Assembly: GCA_903813345.2 (NCBI GenBank)
Contig: CAIIXF020000006.1
Coordinates: forward strand, 2,730,001 to 2,794,000
DNA: 64,000 nt
Reading direction: 5' to 3'
Source: Owenia fusiformis
Lineage: Eukaryota > Annelida > Polychaeta > Sabellida > Oweniidae
The notes beneath the pieces are model-generated. The model was given only the letters and a program-made list of their open reading frames with translations, was not told where the DNA came from and made no database searches. Made by a program: the position numbers and the translations under genes. Shown here piece after piece: positions 48,815-61,400 of the stretch. Positions within the stretch are counted from its first letter, which is position 1; each line of letters starts with the position of its first letter.

Positions 48815-51800
48815 ATGTCTGGAATCGACACTGTAAGTATAAGATTGATCTTATCACCAGAAAGTGCCGAAATTTTGGGCATTTCAATATTTTTAAAACT
48901 GAGTGAATGAATGAATCATTTTCACTTCAGATTTTCACTTTCCTTTTGATATCATAGTCTTTTATCAGTGAAAGATTCAGGCCAGATCGTTTCTATTTTT
49001 AAGCAGTAGGTACATGTTGTAAAAGAGACAATATCTAAAAATCCTTTGTTGTCCTTTGTGACTTGTTGTTCTTGCAAAATCTCAGTCACCCAAACTCCAA
49101 AATCTCATATTGGAAGCAGTGGTAAACTTACCCTGCTATATTTAGTCATTATATCCTTATCATTATCCCAATGAATGAATTTTGGTAGGGATGTAGTGAA
49201 GACCTCCATCTGTCAGTCTGTCTGTATGTCTGTCAGTCCGCGAACTCAAATACTACTATAGTAGAGTCCATTTCACTGCTTCATTGCGTCAGTAGAACGG
49301 CAAAAATAAGAAATTGGAAGACCATTGTGCAATAATATATGGAAAAGTATATTCATAATGTACATGAATGACATTTGTATATTTCAGATTTTTTAGTTTT
49401 TTGTGCAATAAGCCTGTGCCGTCTTGTTCTTTGAAGAATTTCAGCCATGTTAATCTTATTGAAAATAACATGGCAGAGAAGCATCCAAATATAAGAGGCC
49501 ACACACTTTATAAGCCAATCTAGAAGCAATCCAAGATAAATAAATGTCATTCATGTACAATAGGAATATATTTTTCCATATATTATTGAAAAATGATATT
49601 TTGATTTCTTATTTTTTAGCTTTTACTGACGCAGTTAAACAGTGGACTCTGGTCAACGGATTTTCTTCATATTCGGTGGAAAGATGTATATCAGTGAATA
49701 GTTTTTTTTTGTATGGGGGTTTGGAAAACAGGATTTTTCATTAATTTTGAGGTCTTTCTGAAGTATATTTTTTATTAAAGTCAAATCATATTGAAGGCCC
49801 GTGGTCAAATCAAAGGCATTTTTCCGGGCCTTGGAAAATTTATCCAGGATTGCCCAAAACTTGTAGAAATAGACTATACTTGTACAGGAATATATAGCCG
49901 ACTTTCAGCTCCATTGACTCTGAATCAATGCTTCGCTGAATATATATATATATGTACATCTACCTTCCCAATATGGAAAGATAGTGAGATGTTTCGACTA
50001 GCAGTAATATCACTCATCTGATCTTTTAATATTCTTACCACACACTCATCAACTGAAACTCTAATGGCTATAGTCACTAAAACTGATGGTACTCATTGAG
50101 ATCATTCCCAGTATGCAAACAGCTTTCATATCAATATCATAGTAAGTGTACACATTTAAAAAGTAACATTGTTATTATTCACACAGCTAAAACTTGACCT
50201 TGAGGAGTTACAGACTCTCCAACAACAGGCAACCCGGAGTAGAGTTAAGGAAATGCTTGGCTTAGATATACGTAAGGTTCAGTCGGACATTGTTCTACGT
50301 GAAGAGAAGTTGAAGGCAGCAGAACCTAAACCTGCAGTTCCAACACCTGAGGCCTCAACACCTGCTCAACCAATAGGCAAATCTAAATCTAACTTACAGA
50401 CAGTAAAGATGACCACGTATGGTGAGTATTTTTGTGAACATGTATTTTGTGGACCTGAATTACATCTAGTACCAGATAATGATATGTTTGTAGAAATTTT
50501 ATAGAAATCAATAACATACCTGTATACTTTATATTTATTTACATTAGCCTGGGACCAGAGTGATAAATTCTTCAAGATATATGCCACACTTGAAAAAATC
50601 CAGTCCATTCCTGCTGAGAATGTCACCTGTGAGTTTCAAACCAGGTGAGTTGAAATGAAAATCTATAAGTCTTGCTTTAAGTTCTTGTGACACCTACATA
50701 CCTCCATAAGGTCTTGTATGCTCTAGAGGGTTGAAGTTGCTATTACAGTAAAACCTGAGTTAGTGAACACCTATCAACAGTGAATGTTTTTTAGGTGAAA
50801 CCCTTTTCTCCCATTGACTCCCATGTTGTACAATCCTATAGTGAACACCTCGCTACTGCGAACAGTGAATCATAATTTCTATTTGATACATTGATGGAAT
50901 AGAAGTTTATCAGTGGGCCAACCAGGGAGATTCCTTACATTTTAAATGAATTGTAAACCATAGATCTATTTTTAAATGTTAAGATTTGAATTATACTCTA
51001 TTCAAATTCTATCACTGTTAAATTATATATTTGCTTTAATATGGGCTTATTTAGCCTTTTGCAGATAATTGACATAGACATTGGCATCAGAGATATTCTG
51101 AAAGGCTATGTTAATCATGCATTACTTTACATTTTGCTATAGTAATATCTAAGGGTTGTTTGTTTTTTTAGGTCCTTCACTTTGCGTGTTAAAGAACTTG
51201 ATGGGAAAAACTATGAATTGACAGTCACTAATCTGTTCGATGATATAGATCCTGAAAAATCCAAATTTAGAGTAAGTAAATATTTGCTTATTCAGTTTTC
51301 AACATTGAAAATCTATTTTCTCCTTTTAGTCAATACAGCCATTGAGATTTGATAAATTGAAAAAAAGCTTCCTGCATTTATTAAAAAATTCTAGATCAAA
51401 ATTTGCACAGAATGATTAAAAGTTCTGGAAAGAAAAATATGCTGCTCAGATGTCTGTTGGTATTAAATTTCAAGGCTCTTTATCAAGTATCATTGACTCC
51501 AGGCATTCTTTCCTTATTTGATAATATTAACATTTCTATATTGTTAATCTCCCAACTAGATACTTGGTCTGGATATGAACATTCCAGTAATATTATTACC
51601 AAAATTGTCCATGCCAATATTGTAAAAGAATTCTGGGAACAAATCCTCCTTAATATAGAAAGTCAGTCTTATATTGTAGTAGTGCATTTTGATGTAAACA
51701 CAAGGGTATTGCAGTGCACCAGTAATCAGGTATTTCTAATGCATTTGTTTCCACTGTAGATAAAAACAGGAATGGTGCTTGTACAGTTAAAGAAAAAGGA

Positions 51801-52528
51801 GGAGTTCAAAACGTGGGGTGGTACAACTGCTAAGGAAGGAGCAATCAAGAAACCAAACCTGTAAGTATATTACTGTATGTATAACATGCACATTTGAATT
51901 GTTCTTACATAATGTTTGATACATTTGCAATTTGAAACCTTCAAGGGTTCCTCAAAGGATATGAAGTGAAACAAATTGATTTGGCCCGTCGACTGCAGTC
52001 ATTACTAGCTATATGTATAATAATATAGTATATTTGGCTTAAATATTTTGCACCAAATGTGAAGTAGTTTTTACAGATTGCCTGGAAGTTGTGCAGATTT
52101 TTATCATTCATGAATTTTTTGTGTGTGTATTAATAGCAATGAACACCTTGTTCAGTGTTTGAACACTGATAACTCCTTCAATACCCAATCAGAATATGAA
52201 GTCAGAAAATCCAGGAAAACAGAATATCGGATCCACATTCATTTCGCTTTCATAAAAGGCCGTGCAAGCAGAGGGTTCAGATCATTAGTGATATTTCTTA
52301 TTAAAACTGTCATACTCACATGTTTGTATAATGAAGTTCAAGGTTACTTTTCTGTTGGTTTGTTTCAGACCAAAAACAGATGAAGAAGATCCATCTGCGT
52401 CACTCATGAACATGATGAAACAAATGTATGATGATGGAGATGATGACATGAAAAGAACAATAGCACAAGCCTGGACTCAGAGTAAAGATAAGCAAGGGAT
52501 GGCCCCAGGTGGTCCAATGGATATATAG
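48815..52528 (+). CDS. CACYBP: Calcyclin-binding / Siah-interacting protein
   Basis: Adaptor that in other animals links the Siah E3 ligase to Skp1 and binds S100 proteins, acting in cytosol and nucleus. Exons: 48815-48832, 50187-50421, 50548-50644, 51172-51271, 51760-51860, 52369-52528, all GT-AG with consistent phases, 236 residues (the human protein is about 228). Exon 1 codes only for MSGIDT and joins in frame to [11 protein letters not shown], the N-terminal helical hairpin (residues 7-50). The linker is rich in P, A and K. The CS domain runs from about residue 84 ([12 protein letters not shown]) to about 165. The C-terminal SGS part includes [14 protein letters not shown] (191-204) and [11 protein letters not shown] (205-215). 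The short first exon was found by matching phase and donor; its identity is the least certain part. Confidence 0.92.
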
Positions 52529-52538
52529 TATACAATTT

Positions 52539-52748
52539 AGTGCCAATCTGCTGGATATGCGATCTAGTGCAAATCTGGTGGATATGCTATCTAGTGCAAA
52601 TCTGGTGGATATGTGATCTAGTGCAAATCTGGTGGATATGTGATCTAGTGCAAATCTGGTGGATATGTGATCTAGTGCAAATCTGGTGGATATGTGATCT
52701 AGTGCAAATCTGGTGGATATGTGATCTAGTGCAAATCTGGTGGATATA
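52539..52748. repeat. 27 bp minisatellite in the CACYBP 3' region
   Basis: Eight units of AGTGCAAATCTGGTGGATAT plus GTGATCT start at 52539, 52566, 52593 and then every 27 bp to 52728. It begins 11 bp after the CACYBP stop, so it probably lies in the 3' UTR. Diverged relics (ATCTGGTGGATATATTG) follow to about 52790. The multiple-of-three period leaves both strands open, which explains the repetitive frames there. Confidence 0.93.
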
Positions 52749-53060
52749 AAGTATACCATGAAGTGAATATCTGGTGGATATATTGTTTACTGTGATAATA
52801 TATACTACTGGGTGTTACATAAGTGGATATACAGTATAGTTTATTCAGTACTGAATATCTTCAGGATGTGACTTTAGCTATGCCCTGTTGGACTGTGGAC
52901 AATTCACCCATGCATTTACATGGATTTCAAGGGGATGAGACATTACTTGTTTTGATAGAAATGCATGGAAAGACTACCTGTCTATGTACAATGAAATACT
53001 GTATTTTTGTGGGGGCACTATTGGAAAGACACATTTGATTTAGTGGATATACAGTAAACT

Positions 53061-55678
53061 AATTATCCCACCGAACGAAGTTCGAGGGGGATATAGAAAA
53101 GCCGTCCGTCCGTTCGTCCGTCCGTCCGTCCGTTCGTCCGTCCGTTTGTGTGTCCGGGCAATAACTCAAATACCGGTTGACGGATTTCATTCAAATTTTA
53201 TAGGCTTATGCCTTATGGGTGTAGGACCTCTGCTCGAGAAGGAATTTTCAATATGGCCGCTTAATTCAAAATGGTGGCCATTTTTCGGAAAAAATATAAT
53301 CTTTAATAACTCAAATACTAGTGGATGGATTTGGTTCAAATTTTATATGCTGTTGCTTTGGTACAAAGGAGCCTTGCTTAAGAAGACATTTTCAAGATGG
53401 CCACCAAATTTCAAAATGGCGGCCATTTTTCGTAAAAAAACGTCATCTTTGATAACTCAAAGACCATTGAATGGATTTGGTTCAAATTTGAGATGCTGAT
53501 GCCTAGGGACATAGGAGCTCTGCTCGAGAAAGGATTTCCAAGATGGCAGCTAAATTTCAAAATGGCGGCCATTTGTGGTAAAAAAACTTTATCTTTGATA
53601 ACTCAAATACCAATGAATGGATTTGGTTTCAGCGGTGGCGGTAGGCATATATTTTTGTGAGTCATCATGACTCAGGTAGTTTCAAAAAAGTGAGTCACAA
53701 GAAAAAAAGTTGAGTCAAAGCTATAAAAGTGTTTTTCTTGAGTAAAAATGCATACAAAATGTAGAAACCACATACAAAATCTATTTTTTGATTTTGTGCA
53801 TACCTTTTATTGTACTCTTATAGCACATTAACAACTAACAATTAATTAATTAGGCAATTGCAAGAAAAATGTCACTATTAATCATCTGATTATCTGGTCC
53901 AGCGAGTCATGGGTGTGAATGGAGTGGGAGAGGAGTTTCTCCCTGTGTGGAGTTACACAAATTGGGGTCAAAGCGTTTCATGTTGAAATTCAACATTTTT
54001 GCAATCATTCCAAAGTCTAAAACGGCAATATAAGTCCGACCACAATACTGGGCATCATTTAAATTGAATACGGTAGAATCTTGTAATTATAAAATGAAAC
54101 CGAAAGTAGATTTGTTTTCATACCTAATTTATCATCATTACCCCCCTTAATGTGCGATCGACTGGATTTTCATGTGCCCATTATCTATCTTCATAGGATC
54201 AGCTTCAGATCTAGTGAATCGAAGATCTTAACTTGAGGGAGTTAATTGAAAATACTTGGTGAAAACTTACGATAGATCGGTCACTGTGAGCACCATTGAT
54301 AAACCTACTGCGCATTACATCTGCGCATGCTGATGAAGGGGACGGCTCAAGGAAACTTGCTAACTTAGCGAAGGAATTTTGCGAACTTGCGAAGGAAACT
54401 AAAGGTTCGTAAATCTAGCGTGTGAACATTCAAGGAAAGATTTTATGCGGTAATTTAGATAAATATACGATCACTAAAATCCTTAGAAGGGAGTATGAAA
54501 TTAATAAATTATTGTTCAATGTTATGTTCGTTTTATTGCATTTTTGATACGCCCCCTGGCACACGAGATAAACAAATCGAGGGATCGATCAATGTTTTCA
54601 AGTTTATCATTGAATCTGAACACAGGGCTTTAAAAATTATATGAAATACCGAAATGAGAAAATGATCGGTAGGAAGGAGGCTCGATTGCGCTGAACGAAA
54701 TGTTAGATTTCCGGAATTAGCAAAATTAAAAATTTGATCAATCACGTATTTTCACGTATAGGGATCAATTTAACCAAGTACCAAGCGGGGATTTTGCATG
54801 TGAAACAAACGTGCGTCAGAAAGACTCGGTAGACAATGAATATTTGCGTCAGAGTTGCAAAAATGTGAGTAAAAAACGTAAAAAATTGCGTTAACGCCAC
54901 CTCTGGGTTTAAATTTTAGATTCTAATGCCTAGGGACATAGGAGCTCTGCTCAAGAAAGGATTTTCAAGATGGCTGCTAAATTTCAAAATGGTGGCCATT
55001 TTTCATAAAAAAACATTATCTTTGATAACTCAATTACCATTGAATGAATTCGGTTCAAATTTTACATGATGATGCCTAGGGACATAGGAGCTCTGCTCGA
55101 GAAGGGATTTTCAAGGTGGTAGCTAAATTTCAAAATGGCCGCCATTTTTCATTAAAGAATAATAAGTTACCTTTGATAACTCAAATACCAGTTGACGGAT
55201 TTGGTTCAAATTCTATATGCTAATGCCTAGAGACAAAGAAGTTCTGCTCAAAAGTGAATTTTCAAGATGGCCACTGAATTTCAAAATGGCCACCATTTTT
55301 CATAAAAAAAAAACGTAATTAATGATAACTCAAATTCTAGTGGATGGAGTTGGTTCCAATTGTATATGCTGATGTTTAGGGAAAAAGGAGATCTGATTCA
55401 GAAGAAATTTCAAAGATGATAGCTGTCATTTCAAAATGGCTGCCATTTTTCATTAAAAAAGTAACCTTTGATAACCCATATACCATTGGATGGACATTCT
55501 CTGCTAAAGAAGAAATCTAAAGATGACAGCTGAATTTCAAAATGGCAACCATGTTTCATAAAGACATAATCTTTGATAATTCAAATACCAGTGGATGAAT
55601 TTGGCTCAATTGTTTTATCAAAACATGTTTTGTTCGGTGGGATTTGCTACTCCGTGGAGTTGCTGTTTTTCTAGTTTT
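53061..55678. mobile_element. Dispersed repeat B, inverted copy, interrupted
   Basis: It starts AATTATCCCACCGAACGAAG and ends TTGTTCGGTGGGATTTGCTA followed by CTCCGTGGAGTTGC, the same ends as 31579-32450 in reverse. After a GTCCGTCCGTTCGTCCGTCC tract it repeats a ~185 bp block at least eight times: CTTTGATAACTCAAATACCA, TGGATTTGGTTCAAATTTTA, CTAGGGACATAGGAGCTCTG and TTTCAAAATGGCGGCCATTT. It is split by the insertion at 53630-54905. Confidence 0.8.
53630..54905. mobile_element. Transposon nested in dispersed repeat B
   Basis: The insertion interrupts a TTTGGTTTAAATTTT word of the host repeat. It starts CAGCGGTGGCGGTAGGCATA and ends TTAACGCCACCTCTG; the inverted ends match at about 15 of 20 positions. 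GGTTT lies on both sides (53625-53629 and 54906-54910). The 1276 bp interior has no transposase frame. The CAG-type terminus resembles hAT elements, but a 5 bp duplication is short for that group. Confidence 0.83.
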
Positions 55679-57001
55679 TTACAAGGCATAGATAACTTTT
55701 GGATAAATGTTGAAAGTGATTGATCTAAATCATCAAATGTACATACTATCCACAGATCGATTTCTAGATCATTTTCTGAAAAGGCTTCAAATATATATGC
55801 TCCTATTGATCTTAATGAAGATTTAATTTACCACACAGTAAAATCCAAATTTACAAGAAACACAGTACATGTCATTAAATTATGTTACAAACTTAGAAAA
55901 TAAAAATATCATATTTTATAAATAAAAATGTTTATTATAAATTAGTTCATTCGTACATTCAAAGGTCAAGTTATACAGTATTCAACATAAGCTCATAATC
56001 AAAGTCCAATATATTCTGGCTGGGATAACAATTCCCACATAGGCATACTTCAGAAAATATTGATCCTACATACCACCCTCCACAAAAAAATTAGGCCGCA
56101 TTATGATTTTTGAAAGAAAGGAGTCAAAATATTTTCCCTAAATATATATATATTGGCCCTCCCCTATACCCTCTAATTGGTCCAGGTCTGCTTCTGTACC
56201 ATATACACACAACTGATGCCAGTTACAAAATGCATTTGTATTTTAATTTTTGAACCAGTTAAAGAGAATCATACCTTCTGAAGTTGACCCTTGGGAAAAA
56301 CAATTTATCATCATTTTTACAACATGCATTTTTATAATTAATACAAAACAGAGCTAAGTCTTTATTATGATTTCATTCAATATTGAAGGGTTTATAATGA
56401 TTAGCTCATTCACAATATAAGAGAAATGGATTAGTTTCAATTAAGAGGATGGATAAACTATACTTTAGTAAGTACAAATTTACTGCACATCAGTTCAAAT
56501 TTCCATCCAAATTCACCATTGGAATAATCACGATGATAACTTTATGAGGTTAACTATTTGAGGTTAATTATATGAGGTTAACTATATGAGGTAGCAATTC
56601 ATAATTGCACTATTATTATTCATAGTAAAACATCAGCAGATATGTTACATCAACAAACCTTTTTTCTAAATTCCTTTGAAACCTCCTATATTATGAGAGA
56701 TTTGCATATTCAATCACCAAGGACTTTCCAGCTTGGCTTACAATGTATTCAGTCTGATAACTTATATCAAATTGCAAATTTCTCCATTTACAAAGTACAA
56801 TTTACACAGTAACTTGTGATGAAACTGGTGCCATCTAGTGACCTGGATTAATACTCAATCTAGAACAAGTATATTGGTACATGGACATTATACATATAAA
56901 TGCTGCTTCGCTGTCAGCTACTCATGGTATGGTATCAGGATATGACAAGTGTGCTGGCAATAATCAATTACAAGTAACTTTTAAGGCTTTAAAACTTCAT
57001 T
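55679..57001. other. Region downstream of CACYBP and RO60, no gene
   Basis: AT-rich, probably containing the 3' ends of the two convergent transcripts. A three-fold TATGAGGTTAACTA word occurs near 56548-56592. No coding frame with family features is present. Confidence 0.45.
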
Positions 57002-57199
57002 CACAATTTCTAGAGGCCCTCAGTGATTACTATGCACAATTTCTAGAGGCCCTCAGTGATTACTATGCATAATTTCTAGAGGCCCTCAGTGATTACTATG
57101 CACAATTTCTAGAGGCCCTCAGTGATTACTATGCACAATTTCTAGAGGCCCTCAATGATTACTATGCACAATTTCTAGAGGCCCTCAATGAATACTAGT
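57002..57199. repeat. 33 bp tandem repeat, six units
   Basis: CACAATTTCTAGAGGCCCTC plus AGTGATTACTATG repeats at 57002, 57035, 57068, 57101, 57134 and 57167. Substitutions (CATAAT in unit 3, CAATGATT in units 5 and 6) are few, so the array is young. It lies about 1.3 kb downstream of the RO60 stop codon. Confidence 0.93.
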
Positions 57200-57779
57200 A
57201 CTATGCTAGAGTGGGAAAGGAACTATTGGTGACATGTTGAATTCATTTTTACAACATTATTGTTTGAAGTACTTTAAAGTGAATGCAAATGTCTCCTTTC
57301 AGTTTATCGAAATAAAGATGAGATAAAATAAGTCCATCAAACATATCCAATCTTCAGTCTAAGCATGACTTCAAGGTTCAACAGCGACTTTTGAATACTC
57401 GATATGCTTATCGATTAGAAAGTTGAAGGCAGACAAAGTAATGGTCTCGAAAACCACAAAAAAAATATTTTTCTAAAAATTTTTCATTGTTATCATTCAG
57501 AGTTCCTTTAAATGACCTAAAATATTCCACCAATTCTTCATGATATACCGACCCCGTTACTGAGCTACGTGCATAATATGTCAACCTACATGCATTATAC
57601 TTCCCAAACAATACAAAAAGGCATTATAATGCAATAACATTGTTTATATACAATTCAATCAATTACAATTGTCATTTATAAATTAATTGTACATGTAAAT
57701 CATGTAAATAACATGCAGTTCATAACATAGAAGTCTTGCATTAAACCCATACTGCTATAAAGCAATACAAAAGGTAAAT

Positions 57780-58230
57780 GAGGTAAGAATCCTAGCTAGC
57801 TTTATAGGTACAAGTGTCTATGTAGAACTCGTGTTATAGAGCTACAAGTGTATATGAATACTAGCTATACACACTCCTTCTATACAGCTAGAAGCTAAGT
57901 TTGTATAAGTCCTAGCTATACAACACCAGCTATATAGCTACAAGTGTGTATATGAATTCTAGTTATATAGCTCCAAGCTACAATTGTACATGTATATCAA
58001 TCCTAGCTATACACACTTCAGCTATATACAAGCAACAAGTATATAAATCCTGGCTATACACAATCCGACTATAGAGCTACAAGTGTATATAAATCCTGGC
58101 TATACACACTCAAACTAAATAGCTACAATTTTATATGAATAGCTATACACAATCTAGCTATAGGTACACACTATATGTGTATTTGAATCCTAGCAATACA
58201 CACAAGCAATAATGTATATATAAGTCCTGA
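57780..58230. repeat. Degenerate AGCTATA / TACAAGTGTATAT repeat
   Basis: An irregular array of TAGCTATACACACT, AGCTACAAGTGTATAT and GAATCCTAGCTATAC words, period roughly 55-60 bp, lying between the 33 bp array and the RO60 terminal exon. It may belong to the RO60 3' UTR. Confidence 0.75.
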
Positions 58231-58498
58231 CAACTTCTCCCTGGCTGAAAGTCATTAAAACTTCATTTATAAGCTTCATTTAATAAACATGTGATAAATT
58301 AAAGCTATATATTTACATCCTGCCAAAGAAGTTGCATCCAGCTTCATTCAGTAATTTGTAAACCTGTTATCCCATAACTTTGTTGTTATGACTACCATGG
58401 TTTCTATGGCTACCGTCACCAGACTTGCCCAGGAAAAGTAGGAATAATTTAAGGCCTCCCATTATCAAACAAGAGGGGAATAAATGGCTGTACACTGG

Positions 58499-61400
58499 TT
58501 ACAGATGTCCCATCACGAAATTGCGAATAACTTCAGGAGCGGCAGAGTCGAAGCCTGCAATGTCCAGCATGCCAGGGTCTTCAGGATCTGCTAGGGTGAA
58601 ACCATTGCTGGTCATACAGCACACAATCAGTCTGTAATTGTAGAACAAATGTAAGAAATTAGATCAGGGTTTCAATGAGTGCAAGAAACAGGCAATTATC
58701 TCCCTTCGTTTTTATTAAAATTGTCCATTGTTTTGGGGAATTCTGCAAGTGTTTCAATGTTGAAATAAGTTCAAATAATTTTGACTCTTGTTTTCATTCA
58801 GATTGCCTGTTGTCGGGTATTCTAAAACAATCACTGCAGATTCAGGAAGAAAGACAGAGTACTTAATTCTTATGGCTCTCTTAAAACATACTAACAAAAA
58901 GAACAATTTAGGATTAGGAATGGGTCAATAGTCATTATTCTACTAAAATACTTTTAAGCTCAAACCATATCTAATTATTCTGAGATCAACTCACTTAAGA
59001 GAATGAGAGTAAGATTGGTGTGACTGATATGTTTACCTAGCATTAGGAATATTCATGGCTGCTCTGTACTGCCTTAGAGCCTCACTAGGGTGTGTATTGC
59101 CATACCAGGTCTCACAGTCTGTGTACACTATGAACACATCATAAGCAAGATTTTTCTCCATGGCCCACTGCATTGGCTTTGAGCAATTGGTTCCTCCCTC
59201 TGAAAGCTACAAAGAAAGACTGTATAATAGACTAGAAGCAAGAATCTTGATTTTCATTATTGCTTATTCAACTTTGGTCAAAGCGGTATCATTTATGAAA
59301 TCTAAACACAAAGTTGCTTCCAAAAACAAGACAGAACACAGTAATAAATATTGTACTAGTTCTATTGAAATGTTGAAAATAGCTAGCAAGGAATTTACCA
59401 AGAATACCAAAAAATTCACTTAATTGAGCAAATAATTTTAGTTTTAACACTGATAAAATCTTTATCATCTCAAATCTAGAATTCATAGATTTTTATGGAG
59501 TTTGGTGTGAAATGAATTTTGTTTATTATTATGGTTTCTCTTTTACCTCAGCAAATTTTAGACAACATTGTTGCACTGTTAGGGACCCATTCAGCTCAAC
59601 TGGTCGTATGTCCGTAGAGAATGCCACAATCTGATAATGAGGTTCTGTACGTGCTGTAGACATTGCCATAGCAGCAGCACCAATAGCAGGACTCATTTGT
59701 GGGGTGCCATGGATACCACCGTGTGTCATGGAGCTGCTTATGTCAACTGCGATTAGGAATCTCTTGTTGGTCGGTTCAATGAACTAATCATGTGAAAAAT
59801 AAATGCATTTAATCAGGTGAAACAGAATGTGCATGATTTCACTACCAATCTGCCCTTTTTTGAAGTATGAAATTATTCAAAGAATGGGTATCGATATGGC
59901 GAACTTTTTGAAGACATGTTTCTCTTAAACCAGTCATCAAATCTTGAAATCTTGAAAATCTTACAAATTGTCAATTTAATGGCCATCTTTTGAATGGTTA
60001 CAATATAATTTGAAATAGATATACATACTTTCATCTATATTGTTTTAAAAAACACATCAAACACTTGTTTTGTTCTTGGTATCATGTTTCCAGAGTGAAA
60101 TGAAACATCTTTCTGAACCTCATTGGAACAAAACGACATAAACACAACATGTTTAGGTCTCTCAATATTGTAATTGTTCAAAGGAAATTTTGGTTGATTT
60201 TAAAAAAGTATCTTGTTAAATTGTTTTTCTTGATTTTTATCTATTTTGGGGGGATTTTGTTTTAATTTTTTGAATACTTTTTAAAATCAACCAAAAATTC
60301 CTTTGTATAACTTTAATATTGAGAGGTCTAAAAACATGTTGTATATGCTATTTTGTTCCAACAAGGTTCGGAAAGACATTTTATTTCATTCTCAAGAATT
60401 GGTAGAAAGGAGCAAAAACAATTGCACTAAAAAAAAAAAATGTTAACAAAAACAGTTATATAAAATATTTCTAAATAATTTTCGCATTAAATTGTTGTCA
60501 ATCAGTCAACATTACATAAAATACCATGTTTTTTACAGAATGTTTTCAATGATTGGTTTAAGAGAAAAACATTGTTGAATTCAGTTCTCCATATCATACC
60601 TATCCTTTACATATATTTCTGTATACTATTTAATATACTTTCTTTGCAACCACCTTCACTGACAGGAGCTAAAGAAGTTTAAATTCCCAAAGGAAATTAA
60701 TCTTAGAAATTCTAATATTAATCATACTCGTACATACCTTGAATGAGGCATAGAAAGCACTGTTTAGTGCTGCACGTATCTGTTCATTAGGAATCCACCT
60801 CAGTTTGCCCCTGTCACTCTTTCCTTGTTCGTAAGCCTTCAGGGCAATAAGTACATTAAAGGGATGAATTCTGTAATAATATAATGGTAAAATATAGGAA
60901 AAAGTTTCTATCTATTGCAGTCAGAATACAGTTGCCGCAAAATCTACCGCATACCTCGTACAACGATAACTCTATCTAGTCTAACTAAATGTTAAATCAT
61001 TCTCAATATCAAAGTCAAAACAATGCTCAATTCAACAGTCTAATCACAACAAGGCAATTCAAGAAGATTCAAACATGATAATTGAGAAAGGAATTCTCAA
61101 ATTAAAGGGTTGCATTTCTGGATCACCCTGTACAAATATACAACTCTAAATAATAGTGGATCCTGAGAATGACCAACTCTCTTCTGATTATAGATAAAAA
61201 GCCACCAACTCTAAGATGTGAAACTGACAGCTTGATAAATAACACAGATAAGGCATGTCATACTGAATTCCCATATACATGTACACTGTATGTGTAGTTA
61301 CATTGAGGACTGCTCTCAATATTTATCAAATAAAAGCAAATAACCTTTGGACTGATATCAGAAAAATATTGCAATATTTGATACACATTTATAATACTTC

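Noticed and set aside
51403-51759. 118-codon frame between CACYBP exons 4 and 5
   Set aside because: It is intronic, ends at the exon 5 acceptor and has no resemblance to the family.
52400-52759. Highly repetitive frames of 69 and 119 codons after CACYBP
   Set aside because: The 27 bp period keeps frames open on both strands; CACYBP already ends with a normal C-terminus at 52528.
57002-57199. CRISPR-like regular repeats (also the 73 bp, 27 bp and 126 bp arrays)
   Set aside because: These are contiguous tandem repeats without unique spacers, in an animal genome, with no cas genes.
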